Shown here: piece by piece, positions 9,601 to 18,205 of the stretch | How the letters are laid out: every line of letters starts with the position of its first letter | Position numbering within the stretch: position 1 is the first letter of the stretch | Source: Polaromonas sp. | GTDB lineage: Bacteria > Pseudomonadota > Gammaproteobacteria > Burkholderiales > Burkholderiaceae_C | NCBI GenBank assembly: GCA_021153985.1 | Contig: JAJKJM010000199.1 | Span: 1-54,906, forward strand | Reading direction: 5' to 3' | Length of the DNA stretch: 54,906 nucleotides | Translations under genes and position numbers: made by a program | Notes under the pieces: generated by a model | What the model was told of the DNA's origin: nothing | Databases searched by the model: none | What the model saw: the letters and a program-made list of their open reading frames with translations, nothing else

Positions 9601-9747
9601 CCAGGGCTGGGCCGAATGCGCCGCCGCCGCCCAGTCCAGCGCACCGGCCAGGCCCTGCAAGTGGCCGGCGACGATCTCGGCTTCAGGGCGATAGGGGAAA
9701 GGCAGGCGGGGGGACACTGGCATCAGGGGCTCCATAGAGGGTTTCAC
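6646..9747 (-). CDS. putA: Bifunctional proline dehydrogenase / P5C dehydrogenase (PutA)
   Basis: PutA oxidises proline to glutamate in two steps, with FAD and then NAD+. The PRODH barrel (about residues 180-480) shows DGISIKLSALHPRYED, MCRLVKGAYWDSEIKRAQ and ELQRLHGMGEGVF. The P5CDH half (about 560-1020) shows CISPWNFPLAIFTGQVAAAL, VVFTGSTQVAKIIN, LIAETGGINAMLVDS and the nucleophile Cys in RSAGQRCSALRLL. There is no N-terminal ribbon-helix-helix DNA-binding domain, so this is the minimalist type; 1033 residues is somewhat longer than that type's ~1000. Four dispersed repeats lie in frame (residues about 213-232, 412-439, 568-587, 877-895). The frame starts at GTG 9747, but ATG 9735 or 9723 are possible. 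A divergent Lrp-type regulator sits 98 bp away and is the likely control. Confidence 0.95.
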   Translation of the reverse strand: MKPSMEPLMPVSPRLPFPYRPEAEIVAGHLQGLAGALDWAAAAHSAQPWVQAVRDNPPPFWAMESLLKEYPISSAEGLALMRLAEALLRVSDAETAIALTADQLGRADFDGAGDGVMARLSASAIAMSKMFLPEGGQPNIMSKLGARTVVAATLRAVQLLGRQFVLGQTIADAMAEADDSRKKIPNLRFSYDMLGEGARTDADALRYLASYTDAIKSIAAGASAARATEQNDGISIKLSALHPRYEDAQRERVMAELVPRVWGLCELSAKANINLTIDAEEVDRLELSLDVFEALAALVAQHHPQWQGFGLAMQAYQTRALELIGHIAAIARKYKLRLMCRLVKGAYWDSEIKRAQELGLPHYPVFTHKHHTDVSYLACAQALLAAPDAIYPQFAGHNAATIAAILQMASRVRAPTLVASRTALPPEGAVPPKGGLSAEPAVRTQFELQRLHGMGEGVFREVLKNPLISCRVYAPVGAHRDLLAYLVRRLLENGANSSFVHQLADESVGMGELLTSPLRLEPESSLPLPPALYGPARPNSLGLDLTVQSMRAPLLAALATTAVPAVPEFDAKSASSRIATCAVSYQKWSKVAVAERAAILRRAADAMERQMPKFCALLVKEAFKTWGDAVSEVREAVDFLRYYAGEAERIMQPVALPGPTGETNELRLSARGVWVCISPWNFPLAIFTGQVAAALATGNAVVAKPAEQTPGVAWEAVKLLHEAGVPEGALQLAHGPGETVGAALVAAPLVAGVVFTGSTQVAKIINRALAAKDGPIVPLIAETGGINAMLVDSTALPEQVADAVVQSAFRSAGQRCSALRLLCVHEGIADHVIEMIKGAAKELVVGETADLATDVGPVIDREAYDNIQKHLQRLGSTSKVLVAQEARGHAATDSIANIIPPAAFEVRSLAEVKDEIFGPVLQVLRWGSGDLKDPEAVIAQINALGYGLTLGIQTRIDSRAQALAAAAHVGNIYVNRNMIGAVVGVQPFGGEGLSGTGPKAGGPHYLYRFCAEQTVTVNTTAAGGNAALLAGGH
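7061..7117 (+). repeat. Family A repeat inside putA, copy 2
   Basis: Plus-strand sequence begins GCTATCGAATCAGTAGCTGC and ends near CACAAGCACTTTTGAC. It is antisense to putA and codes for about residues 877-895, between the NAD-binding part and the EIFGPVLQV motif of the P5CDH domain. The frame stays open. Confidence 0.65.
7986..8042 (+). repeat. Family A repeat inside putA, copy 3
   Basis: Plus-strand TGATAGCTGACGGCACATGT followed by AGCTATTCGGCTGGAGGCCG and ATTTGGCATCAAA matches family A, with a worn first arm. It codes for about residues 568-587 in the linker before the P5CDH domain and keeps the frame open. Confidence 0.65.
8430..8512 (-). repeat. Family B repeat inside putA
   Basis: Read on the minus strand it runs CTTGTCGCTTCGCGTACTGC, then the palindrome GCCCCCCGAGGGGGC (about 8462-8477), then CCGCCTAAGGGCGGCC. 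A second, intergenic copy is at 12366. In PutA it encodes the low-complexity stretch APTLVASRTALPPEGAVPPK, an insert of about 25 residues between AATIAAILQMA and FELQRLHGMGE, which are nearly adjacent in E. coli PutA as I remember it. Confidence 0.7.
9052..9108 (-). repeat. Family A repeat inside putA, copy 4
   Basis: On the minus strand it begins GCTATTAAATCAATAGCTGC and ends near GGGCTACCGAGCAAAATGAC, the clearest intragenic copy. It codes for about residues 213-232, just before the conserved GISIKLSALHPRY strand, and it replaces rather than lengthens the loop seen in other PutA proteins. Confidence 0.72.
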
Positions 9748-9845
9748 GGTGAAAGCGGCTGTTCAGGCGCGATACGGCGATATTCCCTTGAAGCGCACCG
9801 AATTTCCCGCTAAATTTGCGCCATTCACCGAATAATTCACTACCC
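9748..9845. promoter_or_regulatory. Divergent putA / Lrp-type regulator control region
   Basis: The 98 bp between the two divergent genes is visibly richer in A+T than its surroundings (for example CGAATTTCCCGCTAAATTTG at 9800-9819), as expected for promoters and an Lrp-family operator. I cannot assign exact -35/-10 boxes. Control of putA by the divergent regulator is inferred from layout and from known PutR/Lrp-type regulators. Confidence 0.4.
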
Positions 9846-10325
9846 ATGTTTGAAGCATCCCCAGAAATTGACCGCATTGACCTGAAAATCCTGAATGTTC
9901 TGCAGCAGGACGGCCGGATTTCCAACCTCAAGCTGGCCGAAAGCGTGGCGCTGTCACCTACCGCCGTGCTGGCCCGGGTGCAGCGCCTCACGCGCGACGG
10001 CTACATCCTGGGCTACGAAGCACTGCTCAACCCGCTCAAGCTGGGCGCCGGGATGATGGTGTTCGTCGAGGTGCTGCTGGACCGCACCACACCCAATGTG
10101 TTTGAGGCTTTCAAGGCTGCCGTGCAGGTGCACCATGAGATCAGCGAATGCCACATGGTGGCCGGCGGATTTGACTACCTGCTCAAGACCCGCATGGCCG
10201 ACATGGCGGCTTACCGATCCTTTGCCGGCACGGTGTTGTGGCAGCTGCCGGGTGTGCGCGAAACCCGCACCTATGCGGTGATGGAAGAAGTCAAAAACAC
10301 CACCCGGCTGGCGCTGGGGGTGTAG
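9846..10325 (+). CDS. Lrp/AsnC family transcriptional regulator, probable putA activator
   Basis: The 159-residue protein has an N-terminal winged helix-turn-helix (IDRIDLKILNVLQQDGRISN, LAESVALSPTAVLARVQRL, about residues 10-60) and a C-terminal ligand-binding RAM/AsnC domain (about 70-150, ending in ETRTYAVMEEVKNTTRL). The frame is open from a TTG at 9816, but the ATG at 9846 gives the usual Lrp length. It is divergent from putA, the arrangement of proline-responsive Lrp-type activators (PutR, BkdR style), so proline catabolism is its likely target; this is inference. Confidence 0.9.
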   Translation: MFEASPEIDRIDLKILNVLQQDGRISNLKLAESVALSPTAVLARVQRLTRDGYILGYEALLNPLKLGAGMMVFVEVLLDRTTPNVFEAFKAAVQVHHEISECHMVAGGFDYLLKTRMADMAAYRSFAGTVLWQLPGVRETRTYAVMEEVKNTTRLALGV

Positions 10326-10546
10326 TTTCGCCATCGGCGTAAGCCCCGACGGAACCGGAAAAGACGCGTTTTTCGGTTTTCAAGGCTCTTTTTCACGCTT
10401 TCAGCGCCGAAATCACGTGATCAGCGGGCTAACCGCGTTGCCAAGCGGGTGGCCTTGGCTTACCTTGCAGGCACCTAAGAAGCGGATTGCATAGGTCAAC
10501 CGCAGCCAGGCAACACAGGCCATAGCGCCTTCAGGGAGTCTTACAG

Positions 10547-11725
10547 ATGAACGACAAGCCATGGTTCTCGCGCGCCGCAACACTGCTCGCCCTTTTTTCA
10601 GCTTTTTTCGCCTTACCCGCCTTGCTCGCCTTACTCACCTCTCCCGCCCATGCCGCGGAAACCGGGGTGACAGACACCGAAATCCAGGTCGGGCAGTTCG
10701 CCGCCCAGACCGGCCCCGCGGCCCAGCTGGGCCAGCGCATGCAGCTGGGCATCCTGGCGCATTTCAATGCGGTCAATGCGGCGGGCGGCATCAGCGGCCG
10801 CACGCTCAAGCTGATCTCGCGTGACGACGGCTATGAGCCCGAAAAAGCCGCCGCTGCCGTCAAGGCCCTGATCGAAGAAGACAAGGTGTTCGCGCTCATC
10901 GGCTCGGTCGGCACACCCACTACGCTGGCAGCGGTGCCGGCCATCAACGCGGCGGGCATCCCGCTGATCGGCCCCTTCACCGGCGCGCAGGCGCTGCGCG
11001 AGCCCTTCAACCGCAACCTCTTTCATGTGCGCGCCAGCTACTTTGACGAAACCGAGCGCATCGTGCAGCACCTGAGCACCGTCGGCATCACCAAAATTGC
11101 CGTCTTCTACCAGAACGACTCCTACGGCAAGGCAGGGCTTGAAGGCGTGATGCGGGCCCTGACCAAGCGCAACCTGAAACCAGCCGCCAGCGTGACGGTG
11201 GAGCGCAACAGCGTGGACGTTTCAGCGCCGCTGGCGGAGATCCTCAAGGCCTCGCCGGAAGCGGTGATCCAGATCAGCGCCTACAAATCCTGCGCGGCCC
11301 TGATCAAGCAAGCTCGGGCCAAGGCCTATGGCGGGCAGTTCTTCAATGTGAGCTTCGTTGGCTCCAAGGCGCTGGCCGAAGAGCTGGGCGACGCCGGCGC
11401 CGGGGTGACGATTTCTCAGGTGATGCCCTTCCCCTACACGCCCTCGTCGGCCATCGTGCGCGAGTACCAGCAGCGCATGACGGAGGCCGGCAACAAGGAC
11501 TTTGACTTCTCCAGCATGGAGGGCTTCCTGGCGGCCCGGGTGTTTACCGAAGGGCTGCGCCGCGCCGGCAAAAACCTGACCCGCGAGAGCCTGATGACGG
11601 CGCTGGAGTCGATGCGCGACCACAACATGGGCGGCCTCACCGTCAACTACGCACCCAAAAACCACGAGGGCTCGCGCTTTACCGACCTGACCATCATCGG
11701 GCGGGGCGGGAAGTTCATGCGCTGA
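10547..11725 (+). CDS. ABC transporter periplasmic binding protein, LivJ/branched-chain amino acid type
   Basis: The 392-residue protein has a long signal peptide (cleavage expected after LTSPAHA, near residue 36) and the Peripla_BP_6 fold: GVTDTEIQVGQFAAQTGPAA, GRTLKLISRDDGYEPEKAAA, IGSVGTPTTLAAVPAINAAG and VAVFYQND-like KIAVFYQNDSYGKAG. No permease or ATPase gene is next to it, so it is an orphan binding protein, which is common in Comamonadaceae. The ligand cannot be told from sequence. The 220-bp gap before it holds no gene that I can see. Confidence 0.88.
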   Translation: MNDKPWFSRAATLLALFSAFFALPALLALLTSPAHAAETGVTDTEIQVGQFAAQTGPAAQLGQRMQLGILAHFNAVNAAGGISGRTLKLISRDDGYEPEKAAAAVKALIEEDKVFALIGSVGTPTTLAAVPAINAAGIPLIGPFTGAQALREPFNRNLFHVRASYFDETERIVQHLSTVGITKIAVFYQNDSYGKAGLEGVMRALTKRNLKPAASVTVERNSVDVSAPLAEILKASPEAVIQISAYKSCAALIKQARAKAYGGQFFNVSFVGSKALAEELGDAGAGVTISQVMPFPYTPSSAIVREYQQRMTEAGNKDFDFSSMEGFLAARVFTEGLRRAGKNLTRESLMTALESMRDHNMGGLTVNYAPKNHEGSRFTDLTIIGRGGKFMR

Positions 11726-11809
11726 CACCAGGGCGGGCTTGCCAAGCCCCGGCCGCTGGCAATAATGCGAGCTGCTTCTCCCGTGTTTGCCCCACAACAG
11801 GAACGCCCC

Positions 11810-12358
11810 ATGAAAAAATTCAACACCACCCTCCTCGCAGCCGCCGCGCTGGTACTGGCCACCGGCGCCGCTGCGCAAACCACCAAGCCCGGCTTGTGGG
11901 AAATCACCAACAAGATGCAATCCAGCTCCGGCGAGATGGAAAAAGCCATGGCCAACATGGAAAAGCAGCTGGCCAGCATGTCGCCCGAGCAGCGCAAGCA
12001 GATGCAGGACATGATGGGCAAACAGGGCATGTCCATGGGCTCCGGCGCCGGCGGCGGCATGACCATGAAGATGTGCATCACCAAGGAAATGGCCGAGCGC
12101 AACGAGATGCCCCAGCAGCAGCAAGGCGACTGCAAAACCACCCGGTCACCGCGCAGCGGCAACACCATGAAGATCGCCTACACCTGCAGCCAGCCGCCTT
12201 CCAGCGGCGAAGGCGAGATGACCTTCAACGGCGACACCGCCTACACCATGAAGATGAACACCACGAGCACCGTCAAAGGCAAGCCCGAGAAGATGACCAT
12301 GGATGCTTCAGGCAAATGGCTGTCGGCGGACTGCGGGAACATCAAACCAAGGAAATAG
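11810..12358 (+). CDS. DUF3617 family periplasmic protein
   Basis: The frame opens at 11765, but the ATG at 11810 is preceded by CAGGAA and begins a proper signal peptide (MKKFNTTLLAAAALVLATGA, cleavage near AAAQ), giving 182 residues. After the signal come KPGLWEITNKMQ, a Met/Gln-rich helix (MEKAMANMEKQLASMSPEQR) and a beta-rich part with four Cys (MKMCITKEM, GDCKTT, YTCSQP, SADCGN), the usual DUF3617 plan. The function of this family is not known. It stands alone, followed by dispersed repeats. Confidence 0.85.
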   Translation: MKKFNTTLLAAAALVLATGAAAQTTKPGLWEITNKMQSSSGEMEKAMANMEKQLASMSPEQRKQMQDMMGKQGMSMGSGAGGGMTMKMCITKEMAERNEMPQQQQGDCKTTRSPRSGNTMKIAYTCSQPPSSGEGEMTFNGDTAYTMKMNTTSTVKGKPEKMTMDASGKWLSADCGNIKPRK

Positions 12359-12365
12359 CCCCCAC

Positions 12366-12445
12366 GGTCGCTCACTGCGTGTAGCTTCCTGCCCCCCGAG
12401 GGGGCCGCCCGCCCTGCGGCCCGGCAAAGCCGGTTCCGCGGCTCA
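12366..12445 (+). repeat. Family B repeat, intergenic copy
   Basis: GTCGCTCACTGCGTGTAGCT is followed by CCTGCCCCCCGAGGGGGCCG, a GC-rich palindrome, and a second hairpin CCGGCAAAGCCGG. It has the same plan as the copy inside putA (8430-8512), sharing the TGCCCCCCGAGGGGGC core. It follows the DUF3617 gene directly and may act as its terminator-like hairpin. Confidence 0.7.
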
Positions 12446-12497
12446 TGCTGGGTTGGGGAGCTCTCTGCAATCGCTCTGACTAAATCTCTCCTTCCCC

Positions 12498-12530
12498 GTT
12501 CGCCCTGAGGTATCGAAGGGCAGTGCGAAC
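12498..12530. repeat. Short dispersed palindrome
   Basis: GTTCGCCCTGAG, TATCGAAGGGC and GTGCGAAC make an imperfect inverted repeat (GTTCGC at 12498 with GCGAAC at about 12525). Similar palindromes are scattered through many proteobacterial genomes; it sits between two convergent genes. Only one copy was noticed here. Confidence 0.5.
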
Positions 12531-12534
12531 CAGC

Positions 12535-13233
12535 TCAGCGGCCACCAAAGATCGCCGTACCTACGCGCACCATGGTGCTGCCGGAATGAATGGCGGCTTC
12601 CAGGTCGGCGGTCATCCCCATCGACAAGGTGTCCATGGGCGCGGGCAGCACGCCCGCTGAATTTATCTCATCAAAAATGGCCCTGGCCCGCGCGTGGACT
12701 GCACATGCCGCTACAAAATCAATAGCAGGCTCCGGAATGGACATCAGGCCGCGCAGCACCAGGCGCGGCAATTGGGCCACCTCTTGCGCCAGCGCCAGGA
12801 CTTCATCCGGCGCCAGGCCCGATTTGTTGGCCCCGCCGTCCACATTGATCTGCAGGCAGATCTGCAGCGGCGGCAGTTCGGGCGGCCGCTGCTCGCTCAG
12901 GCGCTGGGCGATTTTGAGGCGGTCCACCGACTGCACCCAGTCAAAGTGCTCGGCCACCAGGCGGGTTTTGTTGCTTTGCACCGGGCCTATGCAGTGCCAC
13001 TCCAGCGCAGGGCCCGGCTGGCCCCGCAGCGCCAGGATCTTCTCTACGCCCTCGGCAATGTAGTTTTCGCCGAAGGCGCGCTGGCCGTCCGAGGCGGCGT
13101 CGGCCACCGCCTCGGCGCTGAAGGTTTTGGACACGGCCAGCAGCCGCACGCTGGCGGGGTGGCGGTTGGCCGCGAAGCAGGCCGTGGTTATCCGGTCACG
13201 GACAAGCTGGAGATTGCGCACAATCGTGGTCAT
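12535..13233 (-). CDS. yggS: YggS family PLP homeostasis protein
   Basis: The 232-residue protein is the alanine-racemase-like barrel that binds pyridoxal phosphate and helps keep its level (PLPBP/YggS). It shows VRLLAVSKTFSAEAVADAAS with the PLP-binding Lys, FGENYIAEGVEKI, WHCIGPVQSNKTRLVAEHFD and the C-terminal DTLSMGMTADLEAAIHSGST followed by VRVGTAIFG. Residues about 169-188 (PAIDFVAACAVHARARAIFD) are coded by a family A repeat in frame, replacing a variable helix. It is divergent from pilT, a neighbourhood often seen for yggS. Confidence 0.93.
   Translation of the reverse strand: MTTIVRNLQLVRDRITTACFAANRHPASVRLLAVSKTFSAEAVADAASDGQRAFGENYIAEGVEKILALRGQPGPALEWHCIGPVQSNKTRLVAEHFDWVQSVDRLKIAQRLSEQRPPELPPLQICLQINVDGGANKSGLAPDEVLALAQEVAQLPRLVLRGLMSIPEPAIDFVAACAVHARARAIFDEINSAGVLPAPMDTLSMGMTADLEAAIHSGSTMVRVGTAIFGGR
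12668..12726 (-). repeat. Family A repeat inside yggS, copy 5
   Basis: On the minus strand it begins GCTATTGATTTTGTAGCGGC and ends near CCAGGGCCATTTTTGATGA. It lies in yggS sense orientation and keeps the frame open. Confidence 0.65.
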
Positions 13234-13279
13234 AATCGAACTGTAAGCTTAGTTTAGAAACCATTTAGAGGGTCTTGGG

Positions 13280-14323
13280 ATGGATATCACGCAGCTGCTG
13301 GCCTTTAGCGTCAAGAACAAGGCGTCCGACTTGCATTTGTCGGCAGGCTTGCCGCCCATGATCCGGGTTCACGGCGATGTGCGGCGCATCAACATCGACC
13401 CGCTGGACCACAAGCAGGTGCATTCCATGGTGTACGACATCATGAACGACACCCAGCGCAAAACCTACGAAGAATTCCTCGAAGTCGACTTCTCGTTTGA
13501 AATCGACGGCCTCGCCCGCTTTCGCGTCAATGCCTTCAACCAGAACCGCGGCGCCGGCGCCGTGCTGCGGACCATCCCGTCCAAAATCCTGACGCTGGAG
13601 CAACTCAACGCCCCCAAGATTTTCGGCGACCTGGCCATGAAGCCGCGCGGCATGGTGCTGGTCACCGGCCCTACCGGTTCGGGCAAGTCCACCACGCTGG
13701 CCGCCATGGTCAACTATCTGAACGAAAACGAGTACGGCCACATCCTCACGGTGGAAGACCCGATCGAGTTCGTGCACGAATCCAAAAAATGCCTGATCAA
13801 CCAGCGTGAAGTCGGCCCGCACACCCTGAGCTTTAACGCCGCGCTGAAATCCGCGCTTCGCGAAGATCCGGACGCCATCCTGGTGGGTGAAATGCGCGAC
13901 CTGGAAACCATTCGACTGGCCATGTCGGCCGCTGAAACCGGCCACCTGGTCTTCGGCACGCTGCACACCTCCAGCGCCGCCAAAACGATTGACCGGATCA
14001 TCGACGTGTTCCCCGCCGAAGAAAAAGAAATGATCCGCTCCATGCTGTCGGAGTCGCTGCAGGCCGTGATCTCGCAAACCCTGTGCAAAACCAAAGACGG
14101 CGCGGGCCGCGTGGCGGCGCACGAGATCATGCTGGGCACCAGCGCCATCCGTAACTTGATCCGCGAAGCCAAGGTCGCGCAGATGTATTCGTCCATCCAG
14201 ACCGGCAACAGCGTGGGCATGCAGACGCTGGACCAGAACCTGACAGATCTGGTGAAGCGCAATGTCATATCGGCCGCAGAAGCACGCGGCAAAGCGAAGA
14301 TTCCCGACAATTTCCCGGGCTGA
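13280..14323 (+). CDS. pilT: Type IV pilus retraction ATPase PilT
   Basis: The 347-residue hexameric ATPase drives pilus retraction and twitching motility from the cytoplasmic side. It shows the start MDITQLLAFSVKNKASDLHL, Walker A GPTGSGKSTTLAAM (about residues 131-144), the Asp box HILTVEDPIEFVHES, Walker B DAILVGEMRDLETIRLAM, the His box TGHLVFGTLHTSSAAKTIDR and the PilT-specific AIRNLIREAKVAQMYSSIQT. Start at 13280 is preceded by GAGGGTCTTGGG. pilU follows after 53 bp. Confidence 0.97.
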   Translation: MDITQLLAFSVKNKASDLHLSAGLPPMIRVHGDVRRINIDPLDHKQVHSMVYDIMNDTQRKTYEEFLEVDFSFEIDGLARFRVNAFNQNRGAGAVLRTIPSKILTLEQLNAPKIFGDLAMKPRGMVLVTGPTGSGKSTTLAAMVNYLNENEYGHILTVEDPIEFVHESKKCLINQREVGPHTLSFNAALKSALREDPDAILVGEMRDLETIRLAMSAAETGHLVFGTLHTSSAAKTIDRIIDVFPAEEKEMIRSMLSESLQAVISQTLCKTKDGAGRVAAHEIMLGTSAIRNLIREAKVAQMYSSIQTGNSVGMQTLDQNLTDLVKRNVISAAEARGKAKIPDNFPG

Positions 14324-14376
14324 TCCAGCCCACCGTCTTTCCGTTGACCACAGAATCTGTTTGAAAGGAGTCGCAA

Positions 14377-15513
14377 ATGGAACGCGACCAGGCCAGTAAA
14401 TTCATTAACGACCTGCTGAAACTGATGGTCAGCCGCAACGGCAGTGACTTGTTCATCACGGGCGACTTTCCGCCGGCGATGAAGGTGGACGGCAAGGTGA
14501 CCAAGGTTTCGCCGCAACCGCTGAACGCCGGCCACACGCTGGCGCTGGCGCGTTCGATCATGAACGACAAGCAGGCCGCCGAGTTTGAGCGCACCAAGGA
14601 ATGCAACTTCGCCATCTCGCCGCCCGGCGTGGGGCGTTTTCGTGTAAACGCCTTTATCCAGCAAGGCAAGGTCGGCATGGTGATGCGGACGATTCCGGCC
14701 ACGCTGCCTACCATTGACGGCCTGGGCGTGCCCCAGGTGCTGAAAGAAGTGGTGATGAGCAAACGCGGCCTGACCATTCTGGTCGGCGCCACGGGCTCAG
14801 GCAAATCCACCACACTGGCCGCCATGGTCGACTGGCGCAACGAGCAGTCTTACGGCCACATCATCACGATTGAAGACCCGGTGGAGTTTGTGCACGCGCA
14901 CAAGAACTGCGTGATCACCCAGCGCGAAGTGGGCCTGGACACCGACAGCTGGGAAGCGGCCCTGAAAAACACGCTGCGCCAGGCGCCCGACGTGATTCTG
15001 ATGGGCGAGATCCGCGACCGCGAAACCATGGAACACGCCATCGCCTTCGCCGAAACCGGCCACTTGTGCCTGGCCACCCTGCATGCCAACAGCGCCAACC
15101 AGGCGCTCGACCGCGTGATCAACTTCTTCCCTGAAGAACGCCGCGCCCAGTTGCTGATGGACTTGTCGCTCAATCTCAAGGCGATTATTTCGCAGCGGCT
15201 GGTGCCCAAGCAGGACGGCAAGGGCCGTTTTGCCGCGGTGGAAGTCATGCTCAACTCGCCGCTGATCTCCGACCTGATCTTCAAGGGCGAAGTCTCCGAG
15301 GTCAAAGAGATCATGAAGAAGAGCCGCAACCTGGGCATGCAGACCTTCGACCAGGCGCTGTATGACGCCTTCGAGAGCCACTTCATCACCTACGAAGACG
15401 CCCTGCGCAATGCCGACTCGGTGAACGACCTGCGCCTGCAAATCAAGCTCAACTCCCAGCGCGCCAAATCAACCGACCTGTCCGCAGGCACCGAGAACTT
15501 CGCCATCGTGTAA
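14377..15513 (+). CDS. pilU: Type IV pilus retraction accessory ATPase PilU
   Basis: The 378-residue PilT paralog works with PilT in forceful retraction. Motifs are Walker A GATGSGKSTTLAAMVDWRNE, the Asp box IITIEDPVEFVHAHKN, Walker B PDVILMGEIRDRETMEHA, and the His box TGHLCLATLHANSANQALDR. It is distinguished from PilT by its C-terminal extension after EDALRNADSVNDLRLQIKL. The start follows AAAGGAG at good spacing. Its place directly after pilT is the standard order. Confidence 0.95.
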   Translation: MERDQASKFINDLLKLMVSRNGSDLFITGDFPPAMKVDGKVTKVSPQPLNAGHTLALARSIMNDKQAAEFERTKECNFAISPPGVGRFRVNAFIQQGKVGMVMRTIPATLPTIDGLGVPQVLKEVVMSKRGLTILVGATGSGKSTTLAAMVDWRNEQSYGHIITIEDPVEFVHAHKNCVITQREVGLDTDSWEAALKNTLRQAPDVILMGEIRDRETMEHAIAFAETGHLCLATLHANSANQALDRVINFFPEERRAQLLMDLSLNLKAIISQRLVPKQDGKGRFAAVEVMLNSPLISDLIFKGEVSEVKEIMKKSRNLGMQTFDQALYDAFESHFITYEDALRNADSVNDLRLQIKLNSQRAKSTDLSAGTENFAIV

Positions 15514-15600
15514 GGCGCCGCCGCCGGCCTGGGCAACACGCCGGCGGTCAGATGGGCGCAGCCGTTTCCGCTATTCCTTCATCACCCCTCCCTCCATCCC

Positions 15601-16515
15601 ATGTCCAGCACCGCCTCCAAAACCTACGAACCTTCTTCCCCCCGCAAAGTCGCCTTCCTGGGCCTGGGCGTCATGGGTTACCCCATGGCCGGGCACCTGG
15701 CGCTGGCCGGCCACCGCGTGACGGTGTACAACCGCAGCCCCGCCAAGGCAGAAGCCTGGTGTGCAGAGTTTGCGGCCACGGCCACTCCCGCGCACGCTCC
15801 GCTGCCGCGCCTGGCGGCGGCAGATGCCGACATCGTGTTTTGCTGTGTCGGCAACGATGATGATTTGCGCTCCGTCACGCTGGGCGCCGACGGCGCGTTT
15901 GCCGGCATGAAGCCCGGCGCGATTTTTGTCGACCACACCACCGCCTCGGCCGATGTGGCGCGTGAGCTTTCCGCTGCGGCTGCAGCGCTGCGCCTGCAGT
16001 TCATCGACGGGCCCGTCTCAGGCGGCCAGGCCGGCGCGCAGAACGGCGCGCTCACCGTGATGTGCGGCGGCGACGCTGCCGCGTTTGACACCGTCAAACC
16101 CGTCGGCATGGCGTTTTCAAAAGCCTTCACTCTGATGGGCGCCAGCGGTGCGGGCCAGCTCACCAAGATGGTCAACCAGATCTGCATCGCCGGGCTGGTG
16201 CAGGGCCTGAGCGAAGCCATCGCCTTTGGCCAGAAAGCCGGGCTCGACGTGAACCAGGTGCTCGACGTGATCGGCAAGGGCGCGGCGCAAAGCTGGCAGC
16301 TCGACAACCGCGGCAAAACCATGGTGGCCGACAAGTTTGATTTTGGTTTTGCCGTCGACTGGATGCGCAAGGATCTGGGCCTGGTGCTGGACGAAGCCAA
16401 GCGCAACGGCGCCCGCCTGCCGGTGACGGCGCTGGTCGACCAGTTTTATGCGGACGTGCAGGCCATGGGCGGCCAGCGATGGGATACGTCGAGCCTGATC
16501 AAGCGGCTGAAGTAA
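15601..16515 (+). CDS. NAD(P)-dependent beta-hydroxyacid dehydrogenase
   Basis: The 304-residue enzyme belongs to the 3-hydroxyisobutyrate / 2-hydroxy-3-oxopropionate / glyoxylate reductase family. It shows the Rossmann loop AFLGLGVMGYPMAGHLALAG (residues about 19-38), the substrate motif FIDGPVSGGQAGAQNGALTV, and the catalytic Lys region GQLTKMVNQICIAGLVQGLS. The Arg in YNRSP after the second strand suggests NADP(H) preference; this is an inference. The exact substrate cannot be told. It ends in a shared terminator hairpin at 16539. Confidence 0.88.
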   Translation: MSSTASKTYEPSSPRKVAFLGLGVMGYPMAGHLALAGHRVTVYNRSPAKAEAWCAEFAATATPAHAPLPRLAAADADIVFCCVGNDDDLRSVTLGADGAFAGMKPGAIFVDHTTASADVARELSAAAAALRLQFIDGPVSGGQAGAQNGALTVMCGGDAAAFDTVKPVGMAFSKAFTLMGASGAGQLTKMVNQICIAGLVQGLSEAIAFGQKAGLDVNQVLDVIGKGAAQSWQLDNRGKTMVADKFDFGFAVDWMRKDLGLVLDEAKRNGARLPVTALVDQFYADVQAMGGQRWDTSSLIKRLK

Positions 16516-16538
16516 GCGCTTAAAAACAACCCCAAAAG

Positions 16539-16565
16539 AAAAAGGCGCCGAAGTGGCGCCTTTTT
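16539..16565. terminator. Bidirectional terminator between convergent genes
   Basis: AAAAAGGCGCC (16539-16549) pairs with GGCGCCTTTTT (16555-16565) around the loop GAAGT. The A and T runs on both sides let it serve the dehydrogenase gene on plus and the BON lipoprotein gene on minus. Confidence 0.85.
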
Positions 16566-16603
16566 CTTTGAGCGAAAGCTCGTGAAGAAGCTTCAGGGAA
16601 GTA

Positions 16604-17883
<1,280 letters not shown>

Positions 17884-18050
17884 TCATGATTGCCCTTAAT
17901 CGTTACAGCCGAATGGCGGGTAGCCCGCTCGGCGAAATACTCCATATAAATCAATGACTTAGAAGAGTCTTGACCGCCATTGCGCGCCAACCCGGCAGGG
18001 AAAGTTGTTAAAACTGGCTACAAAGGGCCAGCCTGAAAGCATCTCACTTT

Positions 18051-18113
18051 GCTATTAAATTCATAGCTATATGCCCATACACCTATTGGGCTAGAGACCG
18101 ATTTGATTCAAAT
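18051..18113 (+). repeat. Family A repeat at the left island boundary, copy 6
   Basis: GCTATTAAATTCATAGCTAT, a variable middle, and the core GGGCTAGAGACCGATTTGA (18088-18106). The core is identical over 19 bp to the copy at 35058-35120 and in the same orientation. The 185 bp between it and the diaA start hold no gene that I can see. Confidence 0.85.
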
Positions 18114-18118
18114 ATGCA

Positions 18119-18205
18119 TCAAAACGGACTGGCGAGCCCCATGGTCCGCCGGTACCACTCATGGAAATGCTGCATGCCGTCTTCCAGCGGTGACTGGTAG
18201 CTCAC
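18119..18205 (-). pseudogene. C-terminal remnant of an NAD-dependent epimerase-like gene
   Basis: The minus-strand frame ending at the TGA 18121-18119 reads SPLEDGMQHFHEWYRR and closes MGLASPF. This resembles the extreme C-terminus of short-chain sugar nucleotide epimerases (extended SDR), from memory only. The frame is cut off at about 18200, where a TpsA-derived scrap begins. It is about 27 codons, has no start, and cannot be functional. Confidence 0.45.
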
